A stretch of DNA of 59,639 nt from positions 1-59,639 of the forward strand of contig RFON01000016.1 in assembly GCA_009926625.1 (NCBI GenBank), given 5' to 3'. Shown piece by piece: positions 43,729 through 52,159 of the stretch. Under the pieces are notes generated by a model. The model was not told the origin of the DNA. It saw nothing but the letters and a program-made list of their open reading frames with translations, and ran no database searches. A program made the translations under genes and the position numbers. The DNA is from Planctomycetota bacterium (lineage in GTDB: Bacteria > Planctomycetota > Phycisphaerae > Phycisphaerales > SM1A02). Numbering within the stretch: position 1 is the first letter of the stretch; each line of letters starts with the position of its first letter.

Positions 43729-44769
43729 ATGATTGGCTTCTTTGAACAGGTTCTCGCGATCATCCGCAACACCTTTCTTGAGTGTGTTCGGCAGCCTGTC
43801 TGCCTTGTCATCGTCGCTGCCGCAACCTTGTTGGTGCTCATCAGCAATCCACTGTCGGCATTCACGATGATGGATGACCAGCGCATGTTCGTGGACATCG
43901 GCCTCTCCACTGTGTTCATGTCAGGCGCGATTCTCGCTGCATTCCTTGCCACGGCCGTGGTCCACCAGGAGGTGCAGAGTCGCACCCTGCTCCTCGTCGT
44001 TTCCAAGCCTGTCCCACGATGGACCTTTGTCCTTGGCAAGTTTCTCGGCGTCACCTTGGCCCTCCTGTCCGCCACCGCGCTTCCCGCGCTGTTCTTCCTG
44101 TTGGTCGAAGTCCACGGTGTCATGCAGACTGCCGCGACACCGTTTCATCTTCCGGCACTCTTGTTCGGTTCGCTCGCCCTTTTGTTGACGGTTGCCATCT
44201 CGACCTGGTGCAACTTCTTCTACGGTTCGTCCTTTCCCGCAGTGGTCTGCATCGTCGGCGTTCCCCTGATGGCACTCGCCTATGTCGGCGCACTCTTCTT
44301 CGATCCATCGTGGAAAGCCTGTTCGCCAAGCAAGGAGTTTCGACCCGAACTGCTGATCGCGCTGCTGCTCATGGGAACGTCCCTCACGGTCCTTGCTGCG
44401 ATAGCCGTCGCGGCCAGCACGCGCCTGGGTCAGATACTCACCATCGGCGTCACGCTTGGACTGCTGCTGCTTGGATTGCTGTCCGACTGGTTGTTCGCAC
44501 GGAACATCGCGCGCCTCGAAGAGGTGCTCGCAGTTCGGCAAGCGGCGGAACATGGCGTGCTCGACGCGGATCGTGTCCTGCTGTGGCTCCATGAAGCCGC
44601 CTATGCAATCGTCCCCAACTTCCAAGTGTTCTGGGTGGTGGACGCCATCAACCAGGAGGCTGGCGTTCCGACGGAATACCTTTGGCGCGTCCTTGCCTAT
44701 GGGGCGACCTTGACCGTAGCGGCTATCGCCATCGCGACGGCGCTCTTCCAGCGACGCGAAGTTGCCTGA
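43729..44769 (+). CDS. ABC-2 type transporter permease
   Basis: A 346-residue protein with about seven hydrophobic helices. The start is IRNTFLECVRQPVCLVIVAAATLLVL. The cytoplasmic ABC-2 motif is VVHQEVQSRTLLLVVSKPVPRWTFVLGKFLGVTLALLSA, as in NosY and GldF permeases. ISTWCNFFYGSSFPAVVCIV and a terminal helix ATLTVAAIAIATALF follow. It is divergent from the SPFH operon and may use the ATPase encoded there, although no ATPase lies next to it on its own strand. It is convergent with the S49-like gene (31-base gap). The substrate is unknown. Confidence 0.87.
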   Translation: MIGFFEQVLAIIRNTFLECVRQPVCLVIVAAATLLVLISNPLSAFTMMDDQRMFVDIGLSTVFMSGAILAAFLATAVVHQEVQSRTLLLVVSKPVPRWTFVLGKFLGVTLALLSATALPALFFLLVEVHGVMQTAATPFHLPALLFGSLALLLTVAISTWCNFFYGSSFPAVVCIVGVPLMALAYVGALFFDPSWKACSPSKEFRPELLIALLLMGTSLTVLAAIAVAASTRLGQILTIGVTLGLLLLGLLSDWLFARNIARLEEVLAVRQAAEHGVLDADRVLLWLHEAAYAIVPNFQVFWVVDAINQEAGVPTEYLWRVLAYGATLTVAAIAIATALFQRREVA

Positions 44770-44799
44770 ACGGTTTGCCTGACCGACCCGCCGACTCGT

Positions 44800-45987
44800 T
44801 CAGTTGCCCTGGTTGTTTCGAGGCGCGGCCTGCAACTCCTTGACGCGCTTGCGGAGTTCATCGTTTTCCTGCTTCAGGCTTTCGATCGCCTGTTCGCCAA
44901 CTCCCAGTTCATAGACCATCTCAGGCCTGCACTTCTTGAACCAATCGATGATCGCCTGGTTGTTCTTGATGCGCGCTTGGAGCTGCGCAATGCCGCCCTC
45001 GCTAGTCCCCTCGATCTGTCGCTTGCGCATGAGGAGCGGAACCTTTTCCTTGCAGTCCTTGATCAGCTTCTGCCACTCCGCGGCGATCTTCTTGCCCGCG
45101 TCACTGATGATGTACTTGTCGGAATCGTCCACCCCGAGCAACTTGTAAAGGTCCGCCTCCGTTTTCGCCGTGCCATCGGAAAAACCGCAGTGTTCGGCAT
45201 TCTGGGCATTGAAGTCCAGGTTCTCGTTGTTGCGGCTCAGCACATAGGTGTGCTTCACATCGGGGTAAAACGTCACCTTCCCGTCCGGAGCCTTCTCATA
45301 CGACAACTCCACTTCGGAATGCACCATTGCGGGGCCAATCAGCGGATCGCGCCCGCCGCCTGCACACGCCTCCGCCACACGCTCCTTCCACTCCTCGCGG
45401 ACTGCCGACACTTCCGTCCGCCCTGACAGCATGGTGATGGAACCAAGCGCTGCCTCCGGCATGAAATACATCTCATCGCACCACAATGCGGTGAACGCAC
45501 CGCCCGAAATCGCTTTTTCCACCCACGCAACCAAGCGATGCTTCTGCTTGATGCGAGTGAGCGACTCCGCAATCATGTCGCCCTCGATGACGAGTCCGCC
45601 ATTCGAATTGATGCGCAGGATGATGACTTGGCCGGGGCCGATCTTGTCGGCGACCTGCTCGACCTTCTCCATCTCATCGTGACGGAGTCCGATGCCGACC
45701 ATGCCATCGAGCGGCAGCACAAAGACATGCTTCTTGCCCGCCGCGGATGCATCCTTCGCGGTGGGCTTTCCGTCCGCCCCCTTGGACGGCACGGTTGATT
45801 GTTTGCTCGCCCCAGCGGGCTTGGGAGGCGTTGTTGACTGGCTCGCCGACGCAACGCTCGCTGAAGCGTTCATGAAGGCGAACACCGCGCAGATGACTGC
45901 GCACAATCGCTGCCAAGCGCTGCCAGACAGGACGGAAGACATGGTGCGTGAACGGTCCATTGGATTGATCTCGTGGTTCGGTGACAT
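44800..45987 (-). CDS. Secreted ClpP/S49-fold serine protease-like protein
   Basis: About 395 residues from ATG 45987 (AAGG ribosome site 8 bases away); other starts at 45960 or 45942 are possible. A signal peptide ending VASA is followed by a Ser/Pro/Lys-rich linker. A domain of the ClpP/SppA/NfeD fold follows: HVFVLPLDGMVGIGLRHDE, VIILRINSNGG (oxyanion glycines), AISGGAFTALWCDEMYFMPEAALGS. The Ser of ISGG is the expected nucleophile. About 120 residues of charged helix end the protein (LKQENDELRKRVKELQ). NfeD-type proteases cleave SPFH proteins in other bacteria, which fits the neighbouring SPFH genes. Protease activity is inferred. Confidence 0.8.
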   Translation of the reverse strand: MSPNHEINPMDRSRTMSSVLSGSAWQRLCAVICAVFAFMNASASVASASQSTTPPKPAGASKQSTVPSKGADGKPTAKDASAAGKKHVFVLPLDGMVGIGLRHDEMEKVEQVADKIGPGQVIILRINSNGGLVIEGDMIAESLTRIKQKHRLVAWVEKAISGGAFTALWCDEMYFMPEAALGSITMLSGRTEVSAVREEWKERVAEACAGGGRDPLIGPAMVHSEVELSYEKAPDGKVTFYPDVKHTYVLSRNNENLDFNAQNAEHCGFSDGTAKTEADLYKLLGVDDSDKYIISDAGKKIAAEWQKLIKDCKEKVPLLMRKRQIEGTSEGGIAQLQARIKNNQAIIDWFKKCRPEMVYELGVGEQAIESLKQENDELRKRVKELQAAPRNNQGN

Positions 45988-46044
45988 CAGTGCTGCCTTG
46001 CGTGAAAGATGCATCGTGAGCGAACGAACGCGCCGCGCGAAAAC

Positions 46045-47388
46045 TCAAGACCCAAGTCCAGGTCCTCCGCCGCCCTTTTGTCGCCCGCCGCCCGCGGGCT
46101 GCGAACCAGACTTGTTCAACCCGCGGAGCCGCTCCTGCAGGCGAAGGATCTCGGTTTCAACTTCGAGCTTCGTGAGCCCGAACTCCTGACGCAACTTCGC
46201 TTCGATGGCGGGGTACTTCTTCAACTTCGACAGGATCGTCTCGAGAATGCCCTTCGCCTTCTGCAGGAACTTCTTCTCGCTGGCGCCTGTTGCATCCCCG
46301 AGTGCTTCCTCATACTTGGGATACGCCTCCACGATGTCATCGAGAGCCTTGCGCCAACCCTCGATGTACTCACCCACGATCACGGCACCATCCTCAGGCA
46401 TGCGCTCGAAGGTGCGGTAGCCCCGCTGATACATCATGTCCTCGATCATCGTTGCGGGGTCATCGGACACCGTTCCATCCGAAAGCCCCAACTCCTCCGC
46501 AAGCTCGGCATTGAAGTTCGCAGTGATCCGATCAGGGCTGCCGTCGACAACCCACGTGCCGGCGGCGTCCTCGGACCACACGATCTCGCGCCCCTTGAAA
46601 GTGGCGCTGAGCAACTTGTCATCCCGCATCATTGCAAGACCAATCGATGGGTTGTAACCACCCGCGACGAGAAAACCATTGCAGATGCCGACGAACGCCT
46701 CACGGAACTTTGCTTTTACCTCTGGATCCTCCACCTCGGTGCGCTCCTTGATGCGCCCCAGTCCGGCGAGCCGCGCCGACTCCGTCATGTACATGTTGGG
46801 CCAGTTGAGTCCGAGCAGCGCCGAGTATCCCACCGCATCGCGGATGATCATCACGGCCTCGCATCCATTTCGGTCGACGACTTCATGCAGGTCTCGCGAC
46901 ATGGCTCGAATGGAGTCATCGTCGAACATGCCGAACTTCCGAGGGTCATCTCCGAGGTAACGAACCGACTCAAGATCCGCTGAGTCGAGAATGAAGACGA
47001 CGACATCGGGCTTCTTCGCATCAATGTCCTTCACCACCGCTCCGTAGGGTTGAGCATGAACATCCAATCCAAACACGCCCTTGCCGCGCAGTCCCATGGG
47101 GACCACATAGACGCTCTTGGGCTTTTCTACCGGATTGGATGTTGCTGCAGCAGCCTTGGACGCGCTTGCCTGCTTGGTCGTGGACGGTGCCTTCGTTGAC
47201 GACGCAGCGGCCGGCTTGGCGCTTGGAGCTGCACTTGGCTTGCCAGATGGTGTCGTTCCCGGCCGCTGATCAGGCTTGGATTGCTTTCCGCCCTGCGGCG
47301 TTCCCGACGGGGAAGTCTGGGCGAACGCATCCGACGCGCCAAAAACCAAGAGCGCGCACAAAGAGGAAAGCAGGCAGATGTTTCGCAT
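46045..47388 (-). CDS. Secreted paralogue of the S49-like protein, catalytic Ser missing
   Basis: 447 residues from ATG 47388. A signal peptide is MRNICLLSSLCALLVFGASDAFAQ, then a linker of Ser/Ala/Pro/Lys. The domain is homologous to the neighbouring protein: YVVPMGLRGKGVFGLDVHAQPY, DVVVFILDSADLESVRYL (in place of INSNGG), and DAVGYSALLGLNWPNMYMTESARLAGLGRI (in place of AISGGAFTALWCDEMYFMPEAALGS). Aligning the shared MY places Gly where the nucleophile Ser stands in the neighbour, and the oxyanion GG is lost. It is probably a pseudo-protease partner or substrate holder. The C-terminus is a charged coil and then a Gly-rich tail (GGGRQKGGGGPGLGS). Confidence 0.8.
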   Translation of the reverse strand: MRNICLLSSLCALLVFGASDAFAQTSPSGTPQGGKQSKPDQRPGTTPSGKPSAAPSAKPAAASSTKAPSTTKQASASKAAAATSNPVEKPKSVYVVPMGLRGKGVFGLDVHAQPYGAVVKDIDAKKPDVVVFILDSADLESVRYLGDDPRKFGMFDDDSIRAMSRDLHEVVDRNGCEAVMIIRDAVGYSALLGLNWPNMYMTESARLAGLGRIKERTEVEDPEVKAKFREAFVGICNGFLVAGGYNPSIGLAMMRDDKLLSATFKGREIVWSEDAAGTWVVDGSPDRITANFNAELAEELGLSDGTVSDDPATMIEDMMYQRGYRTFERMPEDGAVIVGEYIEGWRKALDDIVEAYPKYEEALGDATGASEKKFLQKAKGILETILSKLKKYPAIEAKLRQEFGLTKLEVETEILRLQERLRGLNKSGSQPAGGGRQKGGGGPGLGS

Positions 47389-47473
47389 GGTGAAATGATA
47401 TACGGCGCGAGTTCGGAATCGATGGCAGGTGCACGCGCGCGTTTGCGCGGAAGTGAGGCGCCCCCACAACTGC

Positions 47474-48730
47474 TCAGACGGAGCCGAACTGCTTCCACAA
47501 CTCGACTGCTGCAGCAATCCCAGCCGCAGGGTCGCTCACCTCTCCCTCGAGTTGCAGGTCGTACACACCATCAAGCACCTCCTTGAACGCAGGTCCGGGC
47601 AGGAACCCCAACTTGAGGAGATCGTCCCCGCGGACCAGAGGCGGCGGCGCAAGGCCGCCCGACTCGCATGCGAGCGCCTCCACCGCGGCTCGGACCTCGC
47701 CCGCGTGGGCAGCATCGCTTCCTGCGAGCACATGGAGCGCTTCGCTGAAGCAATGCGACGATGCGAGTCGCTTCCGCTTGGCCTTGGACAAGCGCCCCCA
47801 CTCCGCAGCGAGAACCCCAACGATGCGCCGTGTTTCCGCGAGGTCGGTCCGCTCGCGCGTTGACAAGTTGATCGAGTCGGACCATCCTTCCACGCCGACC
47901 GAAACTGCGCGCGCATCACGGTCGAGGCTCCATGCAGCGAGCGCCGTCGCAAACGGAGCATGGGCTGGCAGCGCAGCCACGCGTGCCAGTGCGCCGTCGG
48001 AGTGCGCCTCGCCGAGTGCCGACGCGTCCAGTTGCCAGCGTTCCAACAACTCGATTGCACGATGGCGCGTTGGATGCGCGAGCATGCGCCGCAACTCGCC
48101 ACCAACGCGCTCGCGACTCACCCCCTTCAGCTCCGCGGCGGTCGCCTCGATCGCGGTCTGCGTGTCGCGGTCAACATGCAACGAAAAACGCGCTGCAAAG
48201 CGGACGGCACGAAGTGAGCGCAGTCTGTCCTCGCGAATGCGCGCATGCGGATCGCCGATGGCGCGCAGCACCTTCCTATCAAGGTCGTGCTGGCCGTTCA
48301 CAAAGTCGACAACGCTGCCGGATTCCGTATCGCGGAACAGCCCGTTGATCGTGAAGTCACGGCGTTTCGCGTCCTCCTCCGCCGTCGCATAGCGCACCTC
48401 GCTCGGCCGTCGTCCATCGTGGTAAGGCCCGTCCGAGCGGAATGTCGCCACCTCCACTGTCCGCCCCTGAAACCGCACGAGCATCACGCCAAAGGACTCA
48501 CCCACACCGCGCGCCTTCGGAAAGACCGACTGAATCTGCTCTGGCCTTGCATCCGTTGCCAAGTCATAGTCGGCAGGTTCAATACCGAGCAGTTCATCGC
48601 GAACGCATCCGCCAGCGAGATAGGCGACATGCCCTTGCGCTCGCAGCACGCGCGCAATGGCAAGTGCAGCCGCACGCGGCGCAATCGGCGGCTGGACCTT
48701 GCGGGCGGATTTCGGCGGGTCAGGTGCCAT
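47474..48730 (-). CDS. cca: tRNA nucleotidyltransferase / poly(A) polymerase
   Basis: 418 residues from ATG 48730. The nucleotidyltransferase head has AYLAGGCVRDELLGIEPADYDLATDA (G-G-x-V-R-D and D-x-D catalytic triad), FGVMLVRFQGRTVEVATFR, RRDFTINGLF and IREDRLRSLRAVRFAARFSL. These are class II CCA-adding enzyme motifs. The enzyme adds or repairs CCA at tRNA 3' ends; the tRNA-Ser above lacks encoded CCA, so it needs it. The C-terminal half is helical. The ATG overlaps the end of plsC (ATGGCACCTGA), so it closes a coupled operon with plsC, cmk and the TIM-barrel gene. Confidence 0.93.
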   Translation of the reverse strand: MAPDPPKSARKVQPPIAPRAAALAIARVLRAQGHVAYLAGGCVRDELLGIEPADYDLATDARPEQIQSVFPKARGVGESFGVMLVRFQGRTVEVATFRSDGPYHDGRRPSEVRYATAEEDAKRRDFTINGLFRDTESGSVVDFVNGQHDLDRKVLRAIGDPHARIREDRLRSLRAVRFAARFSLHVDRDTQTAIEATAAELKGVSRERVGGELRRMLAHPTRHRAIELLERWQLDASALGEAHSDGALARVAALPAHAPFATALAAWSLDRDARAVSVGVEGWSDSINLSTRERTDLAETRRIVGVLAAEWGRLSKAKRKRLASSHCFSEALHVLAGSDAAHAGEVRAAVEALACESGGLAPPPLVRGDDLLKLGFLPGPAFKEVLDGVYDLQLEGEVSDPAAGIAAAVELWKQFGSV

Positions 48731-49451
48731 GGTCTGCAACGCCGTGCGCGGGGAACGCTCCATCGGAACGGGCACGAAGCTGCGATCGACACCGAAGCAT
48801 CAACGCGCGAACGCGAGATCGAAGTTCCTCCAGTCCCGCCTCGACATCCTGGAACAGGATCGCCTGCTGCGCCGTATCGATCGGGGTGCCGATGGCTGCC
48901 CAGATTCGCCCGTTCCAGGTCGGCAGCGATGCGTGCGGTGACCAAATGTCGTATGCGCCGTCAATCCCCATCGGAACGATTGCTGCCCCCGATTTTCGTG
49001 CGAGGAGTTCAACCCCTCGTTGGAACGGCTGCACCGATCCATCCATCGAACGCCCGCCTTCGGGGTAGATCATCACGGTGCGGCCTGCCTCGAGTTCCGC
49101 GAGCGCTGCACGAAATGCGTCTCGGTTTCCACGCTCCGGCCGTACGGGGATAGTCCCGACCGCGCGAAGCACTGCGCCAAAGATGGGATTTCGGAAGAGC
49201 TCTTCCTTCGCCATGGGGCGCGACGGACGATCCGACACTGCCAGACCATGGATGACCGGATCGAGGTAGGACTGGTGATTGCCGATGAAGATGAGCGCGC
49301 CGGTCTTCGGGACGAGATGCGCACCCTCCACGCGGTAGCGATATCGCCAAGACATCGTTGACTGACAGACCTGCGCGCATGCATCCCAAAACGCCGTGCG
49401 CAGCAGCCCATAGCCAGGGCGTCGACGACGGTGGTCAAACGAGTTCCTCAC
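48720..49451 (-). CDS. plsC: 1-acyl-sn-glycerol-3-phosphate acyltransferase (PlsC-like)
   Basis: 243 residues from GTG 49451, overlapping the cmk stop by GTGA; a longer frame further up overlaps cmk more. The acyltransferase motifs are FIGNHQSYLDPVI (N-H-x-x-x-x-D) and RTVMIYPEGGRSMDGS (E-G-G-R-S). MAKEELFRNPIFGAVLRAVGTIPVRP and GAAIVPMGIDGAYDIW are also present. The family acylates lysophosphatidic acid in phospholipid synthesis at the inner membrane. The C-terminal ~50 residues are charged and atypical. Cmk and PlsC are commonly paired in bacteria. It is coupled downstream to cca. Confidence 0.92.
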   Translation of the reverse strand: MRNSFDHRRRRPGYGLLRTAFWDACAQVCQSTMSWRYRYRVEGAHLVPKTGALIFIGNHQSYLDPVIHGLAVSDRPSRPMAKEELFRNPIFGAVLRAVGTIPVRPERGNRDAFRAALAELEAGRTVMIYPEGGRSMDGSVQPFQRGVELLARKSGAAIVPMGIDGAYDIWSPHASLPTWNGRIWAAIGTPIDTAQQAILFQDVEAGLEELRSRVRALMLRCRSQLRARSDGAFPAHGVADHGT

Positions 49452-50158
49452 GCCGACACACCACCGCATCGAGCCTTGGCTGCCGCGAGGCACTCGCGGA
49501 CGATCGCCTCGAGGCGATCGACCACCTCCGCAAACGAAAGGTCGCTCGTGTCAAGTACGACCGCGCCGACAGGCTGCCGCAGCGGACCTTCCGATCGCCC
49601 GCGATCGGATGAATCACGGTTGGCGATGTCGCGCAGCACCGCAGCGTCGTCCACATCGATCCCTTGTGCGCGCAATTCTTCGGCGCGACGATGCGCGCGA
49701 ACTTCGGGACGCGCGTCGAGCCAGATTCGCACCGCCGCATCGGGAAAGACCACCGTGCCCTGATCGCGACCTTCGGTCACAAGTCTGGCGTGCGTCAGCG
49801 CGACATGTCGTTGCGCTTCCACCATGCGCTGGCGGACCTCGCGGTGCGATGCCACCTGCGACACGATCGAAGTGACATCTGTATCGCGAATGCGAATGTG
49901 CACATCGCGTCCATCGATTCGAATGATCGGCGGCTGCGTAGAAAAGTCGACTTGCAAGACAGACCGATCGAGTGCCGCGGCGATGAGTGCCCCATCGCCC
50001 GCAGCGATTCCCGCCTCGAGCGCAAGCAGGGCGACCGCTCGGTACATCGCACCCGTATCAAGCATGTCGAATCCCAACCGCTCGGCGAGCAGTGCGGATG
50101 CCGATGACTTTCCCGTGCCCGCAGGACCGTCAATGGTGACGATCACCGACCGACTCAT
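49448..50158 (-). CDS. cmk: Cytidylate kinase
   Basis: A 236-residue P-loop kinase: Walker A GPAGTGKS (11-18), FDMLDTGAMYRAVALLALE, and EGRDQGTVVFPDAAVRIWLDARPEVRAHRRAEEL. IANRDSSDRGRSEGPLRQPVGAVVLDTSDL is the conserved Cmk lid and CMP-binding region. It phosphorylates CMP and dCMP. Its ATG overlaps the stop of the TIM-barrel gene by ATGA, and its TGA overlaps the plsC start by GTGA. The length is normal for a Cmk of the ~225-residue type. Confidence 0.95.
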   Translation of the reverse strand: MSRSVIVTIDGPAGTGKSSASALLAERLGFDMLDTGAMYRAVALLALEAGIAAGDGALIAAALDRSVLQVDFSTQPPIIRIDGRDVHIRIRDTDVTSIVSQVASHREVRQRMVEAQRHVALTHARLVTEGRDQGTVVFPDAAVRIWLDARPEVRAHRRAEELRAQGIDVDDAAVLRDIANRDSSDRGRSEGPLRQPVGAVVLDTSDLSFAEVVDRLEAIVRECLAAAKARCGGVSA

Positions 50159-50946
50159 GCGACAGGGTCCCCTTGGCCCAACTTCCTCATGAGGTGCGAC
50201 CGAACATGCTGGACGCCCTGCGCCCAGTTGCCGCCCCCCCGCCAGTCGATCGACAGCTTGTTCGAGAATCCCAGCTTCACCAACATGTCGATGTGATCGT
50301 CGAAGCAGTCATCATTGGGCAGTCCCTGCTTGTCGACTCCCGTGACGGATGCCTCCACGGCGAGCGAATAGGGGATGAGTTTGCGAAGGGACTGCACCGC
50401 ATCGCCCGTCGCCGCAACACTCGCGAACGATGGCATGGCGCCGATGTGAAAGCCGCCAATCTTGCGGACGAGCTCGATCACTGCTTCCGCTTGGTCGCAC
50501 GGCTCCTCGCAGGGACGGATGAGCAAGTTCACCTCAAACTTTTGCAGCCCATCGAGCGCCGTTTTCATGAGCGGAGCGATCTGTGCGGTTGCGGTTGCAA
50601 CCTTGGCGACGCGCACGGCGATTTCCGCGCAGCCGAGGAGGCGCGCGCGCTTACCCATCTCACGAAGCACCTGTCCAGACTTTTCCGCTTCCGTCACGAA
50701 ATCAAGCGGCTCATCCCTGTACAGCACCAAGCACGGGCACTGGGCGCGGTCCGCCTCGTCGCGAAGCCGCTCGAGGGTCTGGGGAGACTGCTGACGGATC
50801 ATCTGCACGGGAATGTTGATTCCCCGCACCTCGAGTTCCTGCGCCACGAAACGCGGCACATCCAATAATGCAATGGGCGACTGCTGCCTTGGCAGCGGCT
50901 GCAGAAGGCAGGAGGCAGAGAGCGAGACAAGGATCTCGGAACTCAT
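50155..50946 (-). CDS. Sugar-phosphate isomerase-like TIM-barrel protein
   Basis: 263 residues from ATG 50946. Features of xylose-isomerase-like TIM barrels are ELEVRGINIPVQMI, GKRARLLGCAEIAVRVAKVATATAQ, KFEVNLLIRPCEEPCDQAEA, VRKIGGFHIGAMPSFASVAATGD and DDHIDMLVKLGFSNKLSIDWRGGG. It is shorter than normal members. The usual Glu/His/Asp metal set is only partly recognisable, so the reaction is not assignable. A longer frame upstream to 51066 lies in the divergent gcvH leader and is not used. It is the first gene of the coupled operon with cmk, plsC and cca. Confidence 0.75.
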   Translation of the reverse strand: MSSEILVSLSASCLLQPLPRQQSPIALLDVPRFVAQELEVRGINIPVQMIRQQSPQTLERLRDEADRAQCPCLVLYRDEPLDFVTEAEKSGQVLREMGKRARLLGCAEIAVRVAKVATATAQIAPLMKTALDGLQKFEVNLLIRPCEEPCDQAEAVIELVRKIGGFHIGAMPSFASVAATGDAVQSLRKLIPYSLAVEASVTGVDKQGLPNDDCFDDHIDMLVKLGFSNKLSIDWRGGGNWAQGVQHVRSHLMRKLGQGDPVA

Positions 50947-51027
50947 GCAGTGGTGCTCCGACACGGGAGGATAGCAGCCGACTACCATCCTTCGCTTTCC
51001 ATCCCCCGCCGAACAGGAGAAGTCACC

Positions 51028-51411
51028 ATGCCGAGCCCTGCAAACTGCCGTTTCACCGATTCGCACGAGTGGTTTCGCGTGGAGGGCGAAGATGTGGTGG
51101 CGGGTATCACCCAGTTTGCAGCCAACGAGTTGACCGATGTCACCTTCGTTCAGATGAAGTCCGTTGGGACGGTGGTCACCGCCGGCGGTTCACTCGGTGA
51201 AGTGGAGAGTGTCAAGACGACGAGCGATGTGTACAGCGCCGTCGGTGGAACGGTCGTTGCAGTCAATGACTTGGTCACGAAGGACCCCTCTCTCGTGAAC
51301 TCCGATCCCTTTGGCAAGGGATGGCTCGTCCGTCTGCGCGCAAGCGACACCGCGAGTTTGGCAGCGCTGATGGATGCGAACACGTATGACGCCAAGCACC
51401 CGGTCAGTTGA
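51028..51411 (+). CDS. gcvH: Glycine cleavage system H protein
   Basis: A 127-residue protein. The lipoyl-domain core is GGSLGEVESVKTTSDVYSAVGGTVVAVN, with the lipoylated lysine K63. HEWFRVEGEDVVAGITQFAANELTDVTFVQ and DPFGKGWLVRLR are also typical. It carries the aminomethyl group among the P, T and L proteins. A strong AGGAGAAG ribosome site precedes the ATG. The other glycine cleavage genes are not nearby. The end of the gene overlaps the frame of the ABC ATPase, whose ATG may lie inside the last 38 bases. Confidence 0.95.
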   Translation: MPSPANCRFTDSHEWFRVEGEDVVAGITQFAANELTDVTFVQMKSVGTVVTAGGSLGEVESVKTTSDVYSAVGGTVVAVNDLVTKDPSLVNSDPFGKGWLVRLRASDTASLAALMDANTYDAKHPVS

Positions 51412-52159
51412 GCCGCGGATCGCCATCCGAGGCGTTCACAAGTCATATCTGCCTGCAGCGCGCGGCGGACGCCGCGTCGATGCGCTTCGGGGAGCCCACC
51501 TTTCCATCGACGAAGCGGGTTTCTATGCGGTGATGGGTCGCTCCGGCAGCGGAAAGAGCACGCTGCTCCACTTGCTTGCCGGACTTGATCGGCCGGATCG
51601 GGGGGAGATCATCGTGGGCGCCACTGCCGTTCATTCGCTTTCGGAAGCGGATCTCGTGCGCTACCGCCGCCGGGGAATCGGCATCGTGTTCCAGCAGTTC
51701 AACTTGATCCCGACGCTCGATGCGCTCGGCAATGTGATGCTTCCCGGTCTGCTTGACGGCATGCAAGAACGCGATCTGCGCGATCGCGCCCTTGCACTGC
51801 TGAGCGAGTTGGGGCTTGCGGATCGAAGTTCCCATCGCCCCGACACGCTGTCTGGAGGTGAACAGCAGCGCGTGGCGATTGCGCGCGCACTGCTGCTGGA
51901 TCCGCCCGTGGTGCTCGCCGATGAACCGACGGGCAGCTTGGACTCCACCACCAGCGCCGCGCTCTGGAAGCTGCTTGATCAGACGGCACAGCGCCGCGGG
52001 CTCACGGTGCTGATGGTCACGCATGAACCGGTCGCTGCCTCGCACTGTCGTCGCACATTCATCCTCCACGACGGCCGCGTTGCTGGAAGCCTCGAAAGCC
52101 ATGGCCTTGATCCATCCCAGTTGGCACATCGCTCGACTGAGCTTGCTCGGTCGGCCTAG
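51374..52159 (+). CDS. ABC transporter ATP-binding protein (LolD/MacB type)
   Basis: A 261-residue ATPase. Walker A GRSGSGKS (55-62), signature LSGGEQQR (159-166), Walker B VVLADEPTGSLDS. The stretch VRYRRRGIGIVFQQFNLIPTLDALGNVMLPGL is diagnostic of the LolD/MacB/FtsE subclass, which pairs with FtsX-type permeases. The permease gene starts at 52101 and overlaps this gene. The first codons overlap the end of gcvH, and ATG 51386 is an alternative start. It is presumably involved in lipoprotein or macromolecule export or cell-wall remodelling at the inner membrane. Confidence 0.93.
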   Translation: MRTRMTPSTRSVEPRIAIRGVHKSYLPAARGGRRVDALRGAHLSIDEAGFYAVMGRSGSGKSTLLHLLAGLDRPDRGEIIVGATAVHSLSEADLVRYRRRGIGIVFQQFNLIPTLDALGNVMLPGLLDGMQERDLRDRALALLSELGLADRSSHRPDTLSGGEQQRVAIARALLLDPPVVLADEPTGSLDSTTSAALWKLLDQTAQRRGLTVLMVTHEPVAASHCRRTFILHDGRVAGSLESHGLDPSQLAHRSTELARSA

